This document shows, piece by piece, positions 47,755 through 60,700 of a stretch of 64,000 nucleotides of DNA. The stretch is from assembly GCA_016801885.1 (NCBI GenBank), contig CM028895.1:17814001-17878000 (forward strand), given 5' to 3'. Numbering within the stretch: position 1 is the stretch's first letter; every line of letters begins with the position of its first letter. The DNA comes from Toxotes chatareus (taxonomy: Eukaryota; Chordata; Actinopteri; Toxotidae). Under the pieces are notes generated by a model that saw only the letters and a program-made list of their open reading frames with translations, was not told the origin of the DNA and did no database searches. A program made the translations under genes and the position numbers.

Positions 47755-50700
47755 GGAACACAGCCCAACACTCATATGTACACACACATACAGACTCAGC
47801 CTCACTGGCACTGAGTTGGCAGATTGCTGCAGTGTGAAGGGCACAGGGACAGAAACACACACTGAGGGATACTTTGATTAATTAGATGAAAAAATGTTAC
47901 AGCAAAGCATCTCACTCAGCTGTAATATCTCCCCGAACAGACGAGCTATTAACTAAGACACAGCTACAGGAGCTCAGCCTTATCACACTGTGAGTGACTC
48001 TAAGATGCCATGGTACATTCAGCCTTAACCACTAATTTATCTGTGACATTCAAAAGAGATCGTCAATGGATAAGCCTGCTCCCAGACTGCATTAAAGCAC
48101 ACTTAATGTCAAATATACTCACAAACATATGCACATAATCTCTCTGAATTACCCTTAAAAGAATGAGCGCCGTTTCTGGGAAATTTCTGTCCTTTTCCCC
48201 ACAAAGTAATGGATGTGGTTTAATTTTATTATCTCGTGGGGCTAGTTAAGGAAGCAACTGAAAGGCATCTAATGGGAGCTGAATCATAAACACCAAATTA
48301 AGGCAGAAATTGCATTTGATTGTGCATCATTGTGGCAGGGAGGGGAAAAATGACTACTGTATGCTGTAGGCTGTGCATTCACTTTGAAGAAGAAGTAGAA
48401 AGCAAAGAGGAGAGGAGAGGACAAACAAGCAGAGGAGATGAAAGATGTCTGTGTGTACGTGTGTGTGTGTGTTTGCATCATCTGCTTTGAATAATCTAAT
48501 CACTGAAAACCAGATTCCATTTAATAAAATAAAAAAAAAAACATATAATTGTATAATTCAGCTTCTCACATGACAGACTACACCATGTTTCAATAGGTGT
48601 CCATAAATGCATTAGTCATGTGATGTCTTACTTTTCATACCAAGTTTTCAAAATGGAAATCAGGAGATTACAGTCTCGAAATCATCTCCACTTCGGTCCT
48701 AATCCTTAGTCTTTATTTAGAAATTTCACTGAAGCAATATACTGAGGGAATTTGCATTTAATGTAATAAAGACTTTATTGCCGCAGTGTATTTCTCAAAA
48801 CTGATCAGCTGATCAGTACAGCTTCACAGAGCTCAGGATAAGAGTATACTGCACGGCTGCACACTCTTAGTCTTAGAACTTTTTTTTTTTTTTTTTGCAT
48901 GGTACACTTAAGGAGGTCCATTGCCAGTTAGAATTGGGGTCACTTGAAATTTGTGCATATCACTCCACAAATGTAAAGACTGAAAGCAAACACACCTGAA
49001 ATGTCACATTGCTCAGGGAAACCTTGAGTGTCCACACTATGGTATATTCAGTAGGTCCAAGTTAAACCAGGAAGTCTTTCTGCTTACTGTAAAGGATATT
49101 TACAGAGGATATTTTGGGTCAGAAGTGTGCTGTTCACTTTCTTCCTCGTCCAAATAAGTTTGGCGAACCATGGGATTCGTGTAAAATAAGTTCATTTGTG
49201 TAAAACCAATCCTTTGGTTGGCCAACCTCAACTCATCATCTAATTGCCTTCTTGCCCCATTAGACTTCATTTTATTGAAGTCTTCCCAGATTTTAGCAAT
49301 TATCTTGATGGGTACAATTTTATCATTACCTATAAGACTGATGGCCAAACTAAAACCCAATAATAAACAGGAATTATTGTCTGTCACACAGGAGGGTTTC
49401 TACCAGAAATATTTGACAGCCGGCTTCATCAGTGATTCCACACACATATAGCTACAGACTCCGGAGCTGACAGCCTCTGGGTGCTGGTCTTGGGCCATTT
49501 TCAAAGTCCAATTAGCTGGGCACATCTTGTTCCAAAACAAAGTGAAATCAAGTTTTTAGAGCCAGAATTCTCAGCACTTGGCCAAGTAATCGCTGTGCCA
49601 TCGGGACTGATCAACAATCCCATCAACAGATTACAGCTGGATTTTTTTGTTCTTTGTTACTTTGTTCTTTGGACCAGGAAGAGTATGAGGCAACTTTCAA
49701 ATAAAAAGATACTTAACGTGGTTTCAAACCATGACTGACCATCAGTCACAGGTACAATACCACGTCAACACTGTTCACACAAATCAAGAGGTCTCTCTCA
49801 ATACTGAGTACACCGAGTTTGAACTCGTGTTCTGAAGGGAAGACACAGTACTCTCAATTCATAACTGAGGCAGCAGTGTTCTTGCAGACAACACTAACAT
49901 AAGTATATTTAACATTTACCATAAAATTTGATCTAATACCATGCATTACACTGTATGTACAGTAAAAGAAGTCAAAAATACACCAAGGAAGTACAGTAAC
50001 ATTTTACAATAGCATCTTGACTTTAACTTTACCTTCAGCAAAACTAATTTGGCAGCAACAAATATTACCAGGTAATTATATCTGATGTTTACAAAGCTGG
50101 AGAGACATCAGTGTGACAAATATACATCCCCAAAGAGTTTGTTGAGATACAACTGATTGGACAACTTCTATCTGTCTTCTAAGGGGCTAGCAGGTTCTTG
50201 ACATTGTCCAGCATCTTGACAGACCAGTCAGTCTTGCCCCACCTGCCTTCAAATCACTATTGCGGTTGATGTAAAAAATATGCTAGAATACTCGCCCATC
50301 CCTCGTTCACACAAGTCAGTTCCCTAGGCATCGTCAACTCACATAGTGATCGCATAATGATCCAGGCTGAAATATTGATAAAGATGGGCAGTGTTGACCC
50401 ACTCACACCTACAACAAATCCTCTATTTCCAAAGCTGCTTCTGTGTATTTCTTTGCCTTTTTGAGCCTTTCTCTGACCTTTGACCTACATTTGCAGACAT
50501 CCTGGACTCAGTTTTGTGTTGATAAACAGTAAAGACAGAACAAGATCACCATCTTTCCCCTTTGCCAATTCCTTCTGTTTTACACTCCTCCCTCAGGAAG
50601 GGAGCTCCATCTGCTGCAGTCTCTGACATGATGCATTCATTAGCCATACACAGGAGACTTATTGAAATGAAACAGCATGGCTGCTCTTTAATCACTTATT

Positions 50701-53700
50701 TGTACATAAGTGACTAAAGAGCAGCCATGCTGTACAAAATAAAGCAGAGTTTAAGACTATGTTAGCAGCACCTTTGTTTGCAGAGAAAACATTTTGCTGA
50801 CATCTCTGCACACAGATCAGTGGTACCGCGGTGATTCCCCCTATCTGAGGTCATATTTCTGATGTGCTTGTCTGCCCAGCAAACTCACTTCCTCTGACAA
50901 TGCTTTAGCTCACAGCGAGGAGGAAGAGAAACAAGAGGGAACAGGAAGGGAAATCACTTCTGTCAGTCTTATGTCTGGTTTCAACTCGGCAGCAGCTGAG
51001 ATAAAAATAGAAACATCCATCAGACAGCTGACGCTCAGTTGTTCTGATGGGAGTAGCATCGATACTGTCAATGTTTTGTTTTTTTTTTTCTTTTACTGAG
51101 TGTTCAATGCTCAATGTCATATATTGCTCTTATGACATGCTTCCCATAAGTGAGTCACACTGACCTTGTGAAATAAGTGAGAACATACAGTGAAGTGACC
51201 CTGACCCTTTTAAACTTCCCTCTACTGAGTGATTTACACACGACTTTCTTTTTGTCTTTCACTCCTTTCTTTTCTGTTTTCTCTGCCTTGTCTTTCACTG
51301 CAGCTGTGGTCACGTGTGTTGCAAGAAGCATGGATAAAAAGTACAGAGGTTTGATTCTGATCTACAAACAGGGATGAGTATTGAGGTCTGGTCTTTTTAT
51401 TGTTACCAGAACTGTAATACTGCTTCCTGCTGCAGCTGGTACTACTGCTGCTGTTATCTCAATGTCATACATGTTTATCATCGTGGTTATGTTTCCATCA
51501 TGTGAACAGTAGTTGTAACAGACAGGGTGAAAAGTCTCTGGAAGAGCGAGTAAACTGTAGCAATGTAAAAACAAACAACTAGTGCTATGTGTATAACATT
51601 TGATGTGTGTAATGAATGCAGTTGGTCCACTTCCCCTCGGGCCTGAGCTGGCAAGCAGCTGTTTTTGAAACAACTAATTGTGTGCATATACTGAATCACT
51701 CACAGAGGAGTACAGGGTGGTATCAGAATAAATGAAATCCTATATGATATATATCCCCATTTACAAATACCACCATATTTCTTTCTTTGACAAAATAAGA
51801 GCACACACCTTCACTACATGGTAAGTGGACATCTGAACATCACGTATACATCTGTAATAGTTTTCTGTGTGCCATTGCAAAGTCACGGGCAGTAACCTGC
51901 TGCTGTGACAGCCTCCGCTCTTCCCTTTGGGCTTTCTACCATTTGGAACCTGATATTCGGTGATAAGGCCTGGCTCACATTTTCCGTTCCAGTTTACCCC
52001 AAATGTGCTACATGGGTTTGGAGTCAGGGCTCTGTGCGCAGGCCAGTCAGCCTCTTCCAGAAGAAATCTGAGAAAATCATTTTTTATGGACCTGCCTTTG
52101 TGTACGAGGGCATTGAGGGCACGCTCTTCAACACACTGACTTCTCCATAAGATCACAATGAGACAGAATGAAAAACGAATGCTGGAGATCATCTGCTGAT
52201 TATTAAGCTGTGATGAAAGGCCAAATTACAAGCAGCTGAGACACCAAGCTCAGACAGCTGGCATGTCTCGGACAGGACTCTGACTGTGTAGCATCAACCC
52301 TGTCTACTAACAAATTAAAAAAAATAAAATAAAAAGTTCACAGTCACTTCAGACATGATGTGTATTTACATTTAACCAAGACCAGGAACTTTCTCTCACT
52401 TTAACCAAAGTCTCTGCTGGGACAGTACGGTCACCATCCACCCAAACCACCTCCCTGTGACTCGGTTGCTGTTAATAAATGCAACGCTTCATTCATTCAT
52501 TGTCTTTAAACATAGTTCAGCCACACATTACATTTGCTACATCTATATCTGCTGTTGCAGTTTAGCTTTGGTATAGAGACGTCATTTCTAGGACCGAGGC
52601 TGGACAGCACTGACCTTGAAGAGTGTGGTCAAGAGCACTAATCTGATACGAATCTCCCGAAAGTTAGAAGAGAAGGAGGAAGATGGAGGAAAGTGGATGG
52701 TGATGAAGGATCCAGTGTGACCCCAGTGTTTATGGTTTTCTTTGTGTGTGTGTGTTAGGAAATTACAGTATGACACTGATACCAGGCAGCTCATGAGGGG
52801 CTAATGAGTGAGGTTTGACATGTGAGGCGCTTAGTAAATTACAGTTGTCCGCCTGGTCGCACGAGCCCATTGGCTGCATTCATGTGTGACTGAAAATGAC
52901 AGTCTCAGGTTTGTGTTTGTGAAACTGAACCGCACCTTAAAAACAGCCCGAACCACCGTAGAAGCAATTCATAGAAAAGCAGAGACGAGCACAGGAAATC
53001 ACTTCTGTTTGTTCTTAGTTAACACACAAAGCTGAGCACAAAACAGAAAATGTTAGTGGTTTGTGGTCAACCAGTATTACTAACTGGTCAACCCTTACTT
53101 CCTGTTTTGACAGCAACCACCAGTTCTCAACAAGAATAGACAGACCAAAGTCGTACATTATAATTTCTCTTACTATCATCTCTACATATAGAGCAGTTGC
53201 TAAAAATGTAAACTAGATATTGTTGCATTTTAACATGCACTAAAAATGAAACATTATTTATTTAAACTTAAGGTCTGATTGGTACTGTTTCCTTGCATTT
53301 CCTTGAGATGGTTCATGACTGACTGTCATTCATGTTAATTTCACTGCCAGGGTCTTTTTGTTCTTTCCCTCCCGTTTCCTTTTCCTGTGATTTCAGGAAG
53401 TCAATTCAAGAAGCCCCAGGATGGGTGTATATTGACATTTTGACATTATTTTGCGCCCTGGGTGGACTGACGCATACGTCTTTCTATTTACTTTGTATGA
53501 AATTACGCATCTGAACATACAGTAATATTTCTTTAGGCCGTATGGGCAATATCGCAGCTGGCCCCAGACCTCTGAAAGATCAGGTGGTGTGCTTACTGGT
53601 GGCTGTTTGCACCAGTTAGAGAAGGACCTATCAGAGCTTAGAAGACGTCCAGAAACAAGAAGGTGTGAAAAAGGTTAACTGCTCCAAGCAGCCACTGCTT

Positions 53701-54769
53701 CAGCTTCCATGTAGACTGAAAATGGAGGATGATGGCGGGATGTACACATCACCTGCTACTTATTGGTTGAAATCTAATGGAAATTCACTCTGATTATGAG
53801 AACAGTTTTATGTTTGTTATGTTTTGTTTTTCCCATCAGTGCAATATGGATTTGTCACATATTAAATTTAATTACACACAATAGAGAATTTTATCTTTTT
53901 TTGCAAACATGTAAACAAGTATATATCTGAAAGCATTTTAGTCCAATCTAATACAGCTCAACCAACAGAATAATAACTGAAGAAAAAAGGTTAAAAAGTC
54001 CTGTTGTGTTCCCATCTAGTGCTTCTAGTTTATACTCTGCTGGACAGTCAGGCGTAGCTCTGAAAACTTACCCAGACCTCAAAAGGACTCACCATTTCCT
54101 CCCTCTCTAACTCAGTTATCCCAGCAGTTTTCCAAAACTCTTTAGTGTACAGAGAGAGAGGCTGCAGCAGTGAGTGTAATTACTGTTTAAACATCGAATC
54201 ATTCTTCTAAAGTGAGCTGTTGCTTTAATGTGAGGAATGCAGCCGAACCACATGGGACTGGCTACAGAGGGACACACCAGAAAGCTTTCCTCACAGATTA
54301 GATTTCAGTGGGAGAGAGATGCGGGGAACAGAGTGTACTACTGCTCGTGCCAGTGATGTTGACAGAGCTGCAGACGTGAAGACAGGAAAGGTCACACTTA
54401 TGTTCCTGATATGCCTCTGAGTAAACCTGTTCACCTCATTCAGAACAGGACATGAAAGCAGTAGAACGTCATGCCCAAACATCCATCATCCATCCAAACA
54501 TACCTGTGGGTTGTCCTCCATGACACAGCGGATCTTTTCCACCACATCGATGCGGCGCTGTCGGTGCAGGGCGTTGATCAGCTTGGCCAGGTTGGCGTCG
54601 CTGTCTCGGATGGTCCAGTGCTGCAGGGCGGCGTACGCCCGTTCGTGATCCGAGGAGTAGCCGTTGGAGAAGGCTGCCACCTCACGCTCGGTGGCATTAG
54701 CCAGTGACTGATAGATGTCGATCCACTGGGTGCCTACGTGAGCCGCCACCAGCCTCAGGATATCCACGC
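43430..54769 (-). CDS. tnfrsf21: TNFRSF21 (death receptor 6), C-terminal three coding exons
   Basis: Minus-strand gene, last three coding exons: 54,504-54,769 (death domain), 44,859-45,135 (linker) and 43,430-43,659 (C-terminus), giving about 255 residues. Known: DR6 is a single-pass TNF-receptor-family protein whose cytoplasmic death domain signals apoptosis and JNK activation and acts in axon degeneration and immune-cell control. The death domain and C-terminal sequence are recognisably DR6. The exons join in frame (phases 0 then 1). The transmembrane segment and cysteine-rich repeats are not found to 64,000 and must lie further right. Its position upstream of an ADGRF-like gene on the same strand agrees with the human arrangement. 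Confidence 0.95.
44859..45135 (-). CDS. tnfrsf21: TNFRSF21 cytoplasmic linker exon
   Basis: 277-base exon with acceptor TCTGTCCACAG and donor GTGAGG. It starts FDINQLMTSVNVSQSLSP, runs through a Gly/Ser-rich tract (SGGSNSGSSSGGSVGGASG) and returns to the conserved KGFFPDESEPLLRCDSTSS and ALSRNGSFITK. The Gly/Ser tract is low-complexity and the likely variable part. Confidence 0.92.
46720..46985 (+). mobile_element. 5'-truncated LINE-like 3' end
   Basis: TTCTGCTCAAGGTTTCTTCC then TGTTAAAAGGG, GTGAAGCGCTTTGAGACAAT and GGCGCTATATAAATAAAACT followed by GAATTGAATTT: the order of a very abundant teleost L2/Maui-like 3' region with a TGAAT-type tail. Only the terminal ~260 bases are present. Confidence 0.65.
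47606..47752 (+). repeat. (GT)n-G-run-(GA)n and (CA)n microsatellites
   Basis: GT repeats then nine G and GA repeats at about 47,606-47,648, and a CA run at about 47,717-47,752. Confidence 0.9.
49100..49495 (-). pseudogene. Unrecognised degraded open frame in TNFRSF21 intron
   Basis: A 95-codon minus-strand frame (49,100-49,387) ends KYPL-stop and contains IAKIWEDFNKMKSNGARRQL. The same frame continues upstream through one TAG to an ATG at about 49,495 (MAQDQHPEAVSSG). There are no splice sites at its ends. I do not recognise the family. It could be a decayed retrocopy, a transposon fragment or chance. Confidence 0.25.
50672..50733 (-). repeat. Near-perfect inverted repeat, 27-base arms, 8-base loop
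   Basis: The arm ACAGCATGGCTGCTCTTTAA plus TCACTTA (50,672-50,698) returns inverted at 50,707-50,733 around TTTGTACA with one difference. Read on the minus strand, the sense strand of TNFRSF21, the odd position becomes a G-U pair, so the RNA stem would be fully paired. It could be a small palindromic transposon or an intronic hairpin. Confidence 0.9.
51880..52140 (-). pseudogene. Tc1/mariner transposase relic (minus strand)
   Basis: On the minus strand VHKGRSIKNDFL then LLEEADWPA is followed, after a frame change, by QSPDSKPM. This corresponds to the end of Tc1-type transposases, where ...DWPAQSPDLNP... is expected. On the plus strand CTGCTGTGACAGCCTCCGCT, GGCCTGGCTCACA and GTCAGGGCTCTGTG occur in the expected order. 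Frameshifts and an internal deletion make it non-functional. Confidence 0.75.
54504..54769 (-). CDS. tnfrsf21: TNFRSF21 death-domain exon
   Basis: 266-base exon with acceptor CTCCTCAG and donor GTATGT. It begins GVDILRLVAAHVGTQW, passes through REVAAFSNGYSSDHERAYAA and LQHWTIRDSD, and ends VVEKIRCVMEDNPQ. The helices and the conserved tryptophans of DR6 death domains are present and there is no break. It starts in phase 1 and ends in phase 0. Confidence 0.95.
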
Positions 54770-57700
54770 CTGAGGAGGAAGAGCGAGGGGGAGAAAGGTT
54801 AGAGAACTACAGCTTAAAGATGAAAGAAGAAGAGGGCTTTGCAAAGAAAGAAAAGAAAATGAGATTCTCATGATTCCTGGATTTCCTCCTGAATTTCATC
54901 TGTGGGGATCAATGAAGTTTCATCTCTCTCTTCTCTCAGCTCATGTGCATGTCCACATCATAGCACACCATCTACAACACTGCTTCCAAATGGCTTGACA
55001 GATACACCTGAGTACACAAATATATGTGCACAAAAAAATCTGACTTTTCTCTAATTTGTTATTGTTTTTTGTGAAAAACAGGATACTTTGATCTCGATTC
55101 GTCCAGAAATATTCATAAGAAAGAGTCCAAGAGTGGAAAAATCAGTTTTTAGTCCATGTGACATTTGGTCGCAAGTGCACTTTGCTTCATTTTTAAAGTT
55201 TTAAACTCAGGAAGCACTGATTTAGAGGTACTTTATACGCAAGGTGGTCTGTCTATTATTTAAAGGGGCACTGAATTTTACAAGTCAGTCAAGTAAGGTG
55301 GAGAAGTACCACTCAGCCAGTGAGAACAGCTGTGCACCATCTTCGGTGGCTCTGGGGGAGCTTTGTCAAGTTTAAGAAAATTACTCAGGTAAGCCGACTT
55401 AAAGAAAAAGACTTCTGCTTGGAGACTATAAACCAAGTTACATTACTGTAATAGCAGAGTTTGATCCATACTAGGGACTAAAAGTCGAGGTGTCTTTGCC
55501 TCTGCTGCACCATTTTGCCAATCAGCCCCTCTATTCCAGACAGAACAGATCTACTCTTTGGATTCCCATGACATTCTGGATGATTGAAATCACAGGACTC
55601 GTTCAGACATAAAGCTCTGTTGCTTCTATGGTAGCACATAAAGCTTTCATCATCTGGTTGTCCGACTGAGTCATGAGACCAGGGGCACTCCACAAGATCT
55701 TGAGCTTATCATGCCGTGCAACAAGTCCACCTCTTTAACCAACACCTCTGCTTTCCACGCACATGCTCAGGATTACACACAAACACACAGGGTGAGGCGA
55801 GAGGCAGTATGTCGTGCCATCAGTCATGGATCTCCCTGGATCAGCTGGAGCTGTGTGGTTGGAGGTGTAGAAATACTCAGTCATTCATCTTGAGGAAAGA
55901 CAGCTGTTGAGCCATTGCTGCTTGGGTAAGAGATGTCTCTGACCCAAAAACTTGATTACACCAAACACATCAGGTTTGATCTTGTTCTGATCGATCACTG
56001 TAAATAATAAGATGTGTGGAGATTTATCATCTCAGAATCTCTCCAGCCGCAATTCATCTTAAAACAGGACTCACACAGAGGAGAGCTCAACATCCTACAG
56101 TACTACAGCATGATTTATTAGCATGCTAAAATCGCATGTCGACTATGTTTTTTTTTTTTTTACATTTCACAATTTAAGTCCACACCACCGATTTACAAGG
56201 AAAGCCAGGCCTTGAAAGCAGAAGTCACATGGACTCACAAGTGTCATGTTGTGTAACCAGCAAAAGAGGTCGAAAGTTTTATGGGGAACGGTCAAAACAA
56301 ATATTTTACCAGTCCCTGCGAAGCATGATGGATTGATGGACCAGTCCACACTTGTTGTTATTCATACTGATTCTCATACCAGCTCGTGGATCATTTTTCA
56401 CTGTACATGTTAATGATATGTTAGTTACAATGTTAAGTCAACACGGAACAACAGTCAGAAAAACATGACAGGACTGTCAACGTTCACAAAAAAATCCATA
56501 TTTTCAGCCTCTGCAGCAGATAGAAACATGAAATATAAAAAATATAAATGTTGCACTTTCTCCTCACACTTCTATTACCAGGTGAACAATAAGTATCTCT
56601 AAAGAAGCTCATCTATAAAGCTGGGAACAGCTGTAGATTTCTGACCAGCACACATATCCTGGATTGGTATTATTGTCATCTTAGTCCCAGCTGTGCCGGG
56701 CAGATGTCAGATGTATCTGATTACCAGAGCAAGTTGCCATGAAAATACAGTGTAATTTATCAAAGTTTTTCAAATTACGATTACAGAAAGGCTTTGTGAT
56801 GTCACTTTTCTATTAGTATCTCAACTGTAAACGCGTCACAACAAACACAGGCATCTCAAATGCTGTCACGCTTCACATTGTCCTTCACCGTCTCTCTTGT
56901 GACACGCACATATCACCACTTGCCAATTTGTCTTTAGCCATGAATATTGATTTTTCACCAGCAGCTCTCCCCCTCAAACATCCTGCTGCCTGTTTAGACT
57001 CGCTCTCTGCTCCACTTCCCCTCTGACTGTTATGTGAGTCGACAGTGACTCCAAACGCTGACTCATCTGTTCGCCAGGCAAAAATATAGCGGCTCTGGAG
57101 CACTGAGGAAGTAGGATCATGATGGTGTACATGAGGAATTAGATCAAGAGGCATCACTTAACCTGATTACCTGAATGGGTTTTTGTTTGTGTTTCACACA
57201 CCTACTGGCCTTCTTTTTCTTGTCCTCTGATTGGATAATCTACTGTATCTAGTCTCTTTGAATCTATATTAAATTACTGTATATGTACTGTACATTGGTG
57301 AAGGACCAAAGTCACTGTATTAACTAGAGTATATATTAAATAAAGCAGCAGTAGGAGTAGTGAGTGGTGAGAGTAAGCAGTGTGCTACAGGTGTCTTCTC
57401 TTTTCTTACAGGTTTTGAGGAAATAAACTGTGTGGGAACACAGCCTGCCGCACCTTAAAGGAAAAGGCACACAATTTTAGAGAAGGTCGATACCACTGTC
57501 ACGTCTGTTCTGCTGAGGGATGGGAGGACAATCTGAGGAATCCAAACCATATTTTACCTTCTTGTACTACATGGCTGTAACATCAACACAGAATTAATTC
57601 CTCCACTTTTGATACAGCTGATCCCTGATTAATGTCTACTGTAGCAAACATGCTAAGTGCATAAATCCAGGATGATTCGGGGAGACTGGACGAGAGATTA

Positions 57701-60700
57701 AATGGATGTAAGCCAGTTGGAGATGTTCATGGCCATTAATCCTCGCCATAAAACTAAATCTAACCTTAACCTAAAACCAGAGCCCTAATTCTAAACCGAC
57801 TCTTGAAGAAGTGAGAACCAGCGTTGTTTGCTGTTGACCTCATTTTCTAAAGTGCTCACACTGCAAAATGGCTTAAAACTCAAAGGTAAAGAATAAAACA
57901 CACACACACATGCTCAGTCCTCTACTCTTGCTCATTTTTAACAAACTTGCGTGAATCCTGGAGGGATCCACGACCTCGCGTGCCAACCTTCTGGACCGAG
58001 AGCCTGTCGACTCTCATCCACCTCGCTGTCCATAACACACAGAGACAGAAGAGAAATCCCCCTGCTCTGCACGCCTCACTGCCGCTGGTAGCTAACCATG
58101 TTTAAATGACCTATATAAGTCTCGTGATGATTCAGTATGTCAGCCTGCAGATGTGTTTATGTTTGCAAGGGAAGTAGTTTGTGTGTATTAGAGTGTATGC
58201 ATGCATTTGTCCCCACATTACACAGTATGAGGACTTGTAAGCTCTTCAAACCATAAAAAAAATAAAAAAAACCTGAAATGTCAAACAGCAGCTACTGGCT
58301 GTTAGTTGCCAGTATTTATAGAAACCTGACAAGTCAAACTGTCATATGAACTATAACATGGCTGCCTGGGAGCGACAAGCTGAGCTGTCCTGAGGTGAAT
58401 CACTGGAAGCGAGAGTCATTTTTACATGTATCACAGCACATAATGAGACAGCTTTTGTTGACGTGTGGCGCTGCGGTGTTAGAAATTAAGCCTAAAGTGT
58501 CATGTCCCATCATACACTCATTACGCATTGAAAATGACTCCTGCATTTTGGCAGCGCAGGTGATAATGACTTCTGTTGCAACACTAATTACTTTGTCAAA
58601 GTATTTTCCATCAGCCCAGTGAAACTAAGCAGAGCTCCTGGGCATTTTCTTGTCTTGGCCACTTATGCTGCAATGTTGCTACAAAAACTCAATGGATATT
58701 GAAATGTTAAGTTACTCAACAGACACAAAGCTGAAGCTGGTGGGAATTTCTTTGGCTTTGTAGGTATTTGGTTATAAACTAAAGTACAGGACAAAGAGAA
58801 ATGTCAACATCAGGTCAGGGGTTCACCGAAGTCATGAGAATTCATCCTCTGAGTGCTATGAATGTCTGTACAACGTGCAGGTTATCTGATAGCTATTTGT
58901 CGACATATTTCAGTTTGACCCAATGCTAGAAACATTTGCTAGCTTTTCCTGGTTTTATATCACAGCAGATATCTTTGGGTTTTAGACTGTGTGTCAGACA
59001 AAACAATGTAGGAAGTTGGTGTAAAACACAAGTGTGGTGGAGGATATAACACGACAGATGCACAGTCACAGTGTGATGAGAAAGGAGCGGGTTTCTGTGA
59101 AAAACTGCTCTGAGCAGAACAGGTGCCACATGATTAAGGGGAGGGACACAGGAAATCCTATTGGATGGTATCAGAGGTAGCAGAATTCATGGCTGAGACC
59201 TTTCTAGGTTTGGCTAAACTAGATTTTGTTTAGTATTGCTGCATTGCTCAGGACACTCTTGATTCTTATTTAAGGAACAATGAGTTTTTGTTCAAATTAA
59301 ACACTCAAATGAGAAATAGTTAAGTGAGGAAAAAAAAAACTTCTGGATCTAACAAGTGGTCTCACCTCTGCACCCTGTTATTGTGTGTAACATGATGTTA
59401 AGCAGGGTGCTGTGTGCGTCAGCATCTTTACAAATACCATTCTGTTAATCACATCACATAGTACTCTCAGGTTCATTCCAATGTGGGAACACACAATGTT
59501 AAATTGCTGAAATGTGTGCGGGAGCACAACAGGCGCTGTATACCTCCAACCGGGCAACAACGCCCCCTCTTCCCCTCCCAAGCTCTGCTCTTCACAATCA
59601 ATCCCAGGCTGTACCGAGAGCAGGCTACCCCGGCCCACCCTGGTACTGCACAGCGCAGTATATTCTAACACGTGGCTCCCCGCTGGGCTTGGATGTGGAA
59701 CCTAGCATTATTAACGGTGTGGATGTTTAACGAGAGAGGATGCTGGGCAGGTAGAATGTTGTTTTCCCTTCATGTTTTCCTCTACAATCTGCATCTTACT
59801 TTGGAAATATATGTTGTAAATAATATGTCTGTGACCACACGAAGCAAAAACCTGCCTCTATCTGATGTGCTCTTAAAGGACTCTAATGGTGTTTTTCCAT
59901 GTTTATGGCCATTAACTGCAAAATGCATATATTCTACTGCAGAAAGTATAGCATGGATTGATTCACTACCTTCAAGACTGGCAACACTTTACACTCTGAT
60001 CCTGGACACGTGCATGCTTTAACTGACAGGATGAATAAAAGGGCGGGACACACACGTTAGGAGAATCCCTCCTTGAAGGCAGCTGTGGTGTCATATATAT
60101 ATATACAAAAGTCACAGATGCTGCTGTTCTTTGTAATTTAGGGCAAAGAACAGCATTGTCAGCTTATTGTGGCCTCATGCTAACCTTTATACAAGTGACT
60201 TATGTGATTCCCTTATATTTAATTTGACTGCTGCACCCTTGTTTCAGATAAACAAATAAGTCTTTCAGATTCTGTGCGGTAAATATCTGGCCTGTGGCCC
60301 TGGAAAGCCCCATTTAGGCCTGCTGCGAAGGAGTAGCAGTTTTCACTACTTCCTGACCGGCTCTGAGCAAATGCCAAGTACTGTATGTGTGTGATCTGTG
60401 CTTTGACATTTCCCTTTCTTTTTTCCTTTATTGCCCGAGTGTTTTAACTGCTCTAGTAAAGGGGCATTACAACCTTCAAGGGGAGCCAACCATGCACCTT
60501 GGAAGGATTAAGAAGCTGTTTTGTTTTATGTTCCAGAGAGTAAATAGCAGTGTAAAATGGCTGTTTGGGTTGCATGTGCATATGTACATCTCCACGTAAA
60601 TGCATACACATGGGCACAGGATTACTCATCCAATCAGGAGAACACACATGCACACAATACACACACACAAACAAACACACATACACATCTCGTTTCACCT

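Larger units (their letters stand above)
45136..54503 (-). other. TNFRSF21 intron (9.4 kb) before the linker exon
   Basis: Contains a C/T-rich plus-strand tract (about 45,480-45,900), a LINE-like 3' end (46,720-46,985), (GT)n/(CA)n microsatellites at 47,606-47,640 and 47,717-47,752, a poly-T tract (48,880-48,897), a near-perfect 27-base hairpin (50,672-50,733) and a Tc1 relic (51,880-52,140). No other gene is supported. Confidence 0.7.

Noticed and set aside
51761..52192. Signal-peptide-like 143-codon frame that looked like a nested secreted-protein gene
   Set aside because: The middle is a frameshifted Tc1 transposase remnant (ADWPA, then QSPDSKP in another frame), so the frame is fortuitous.
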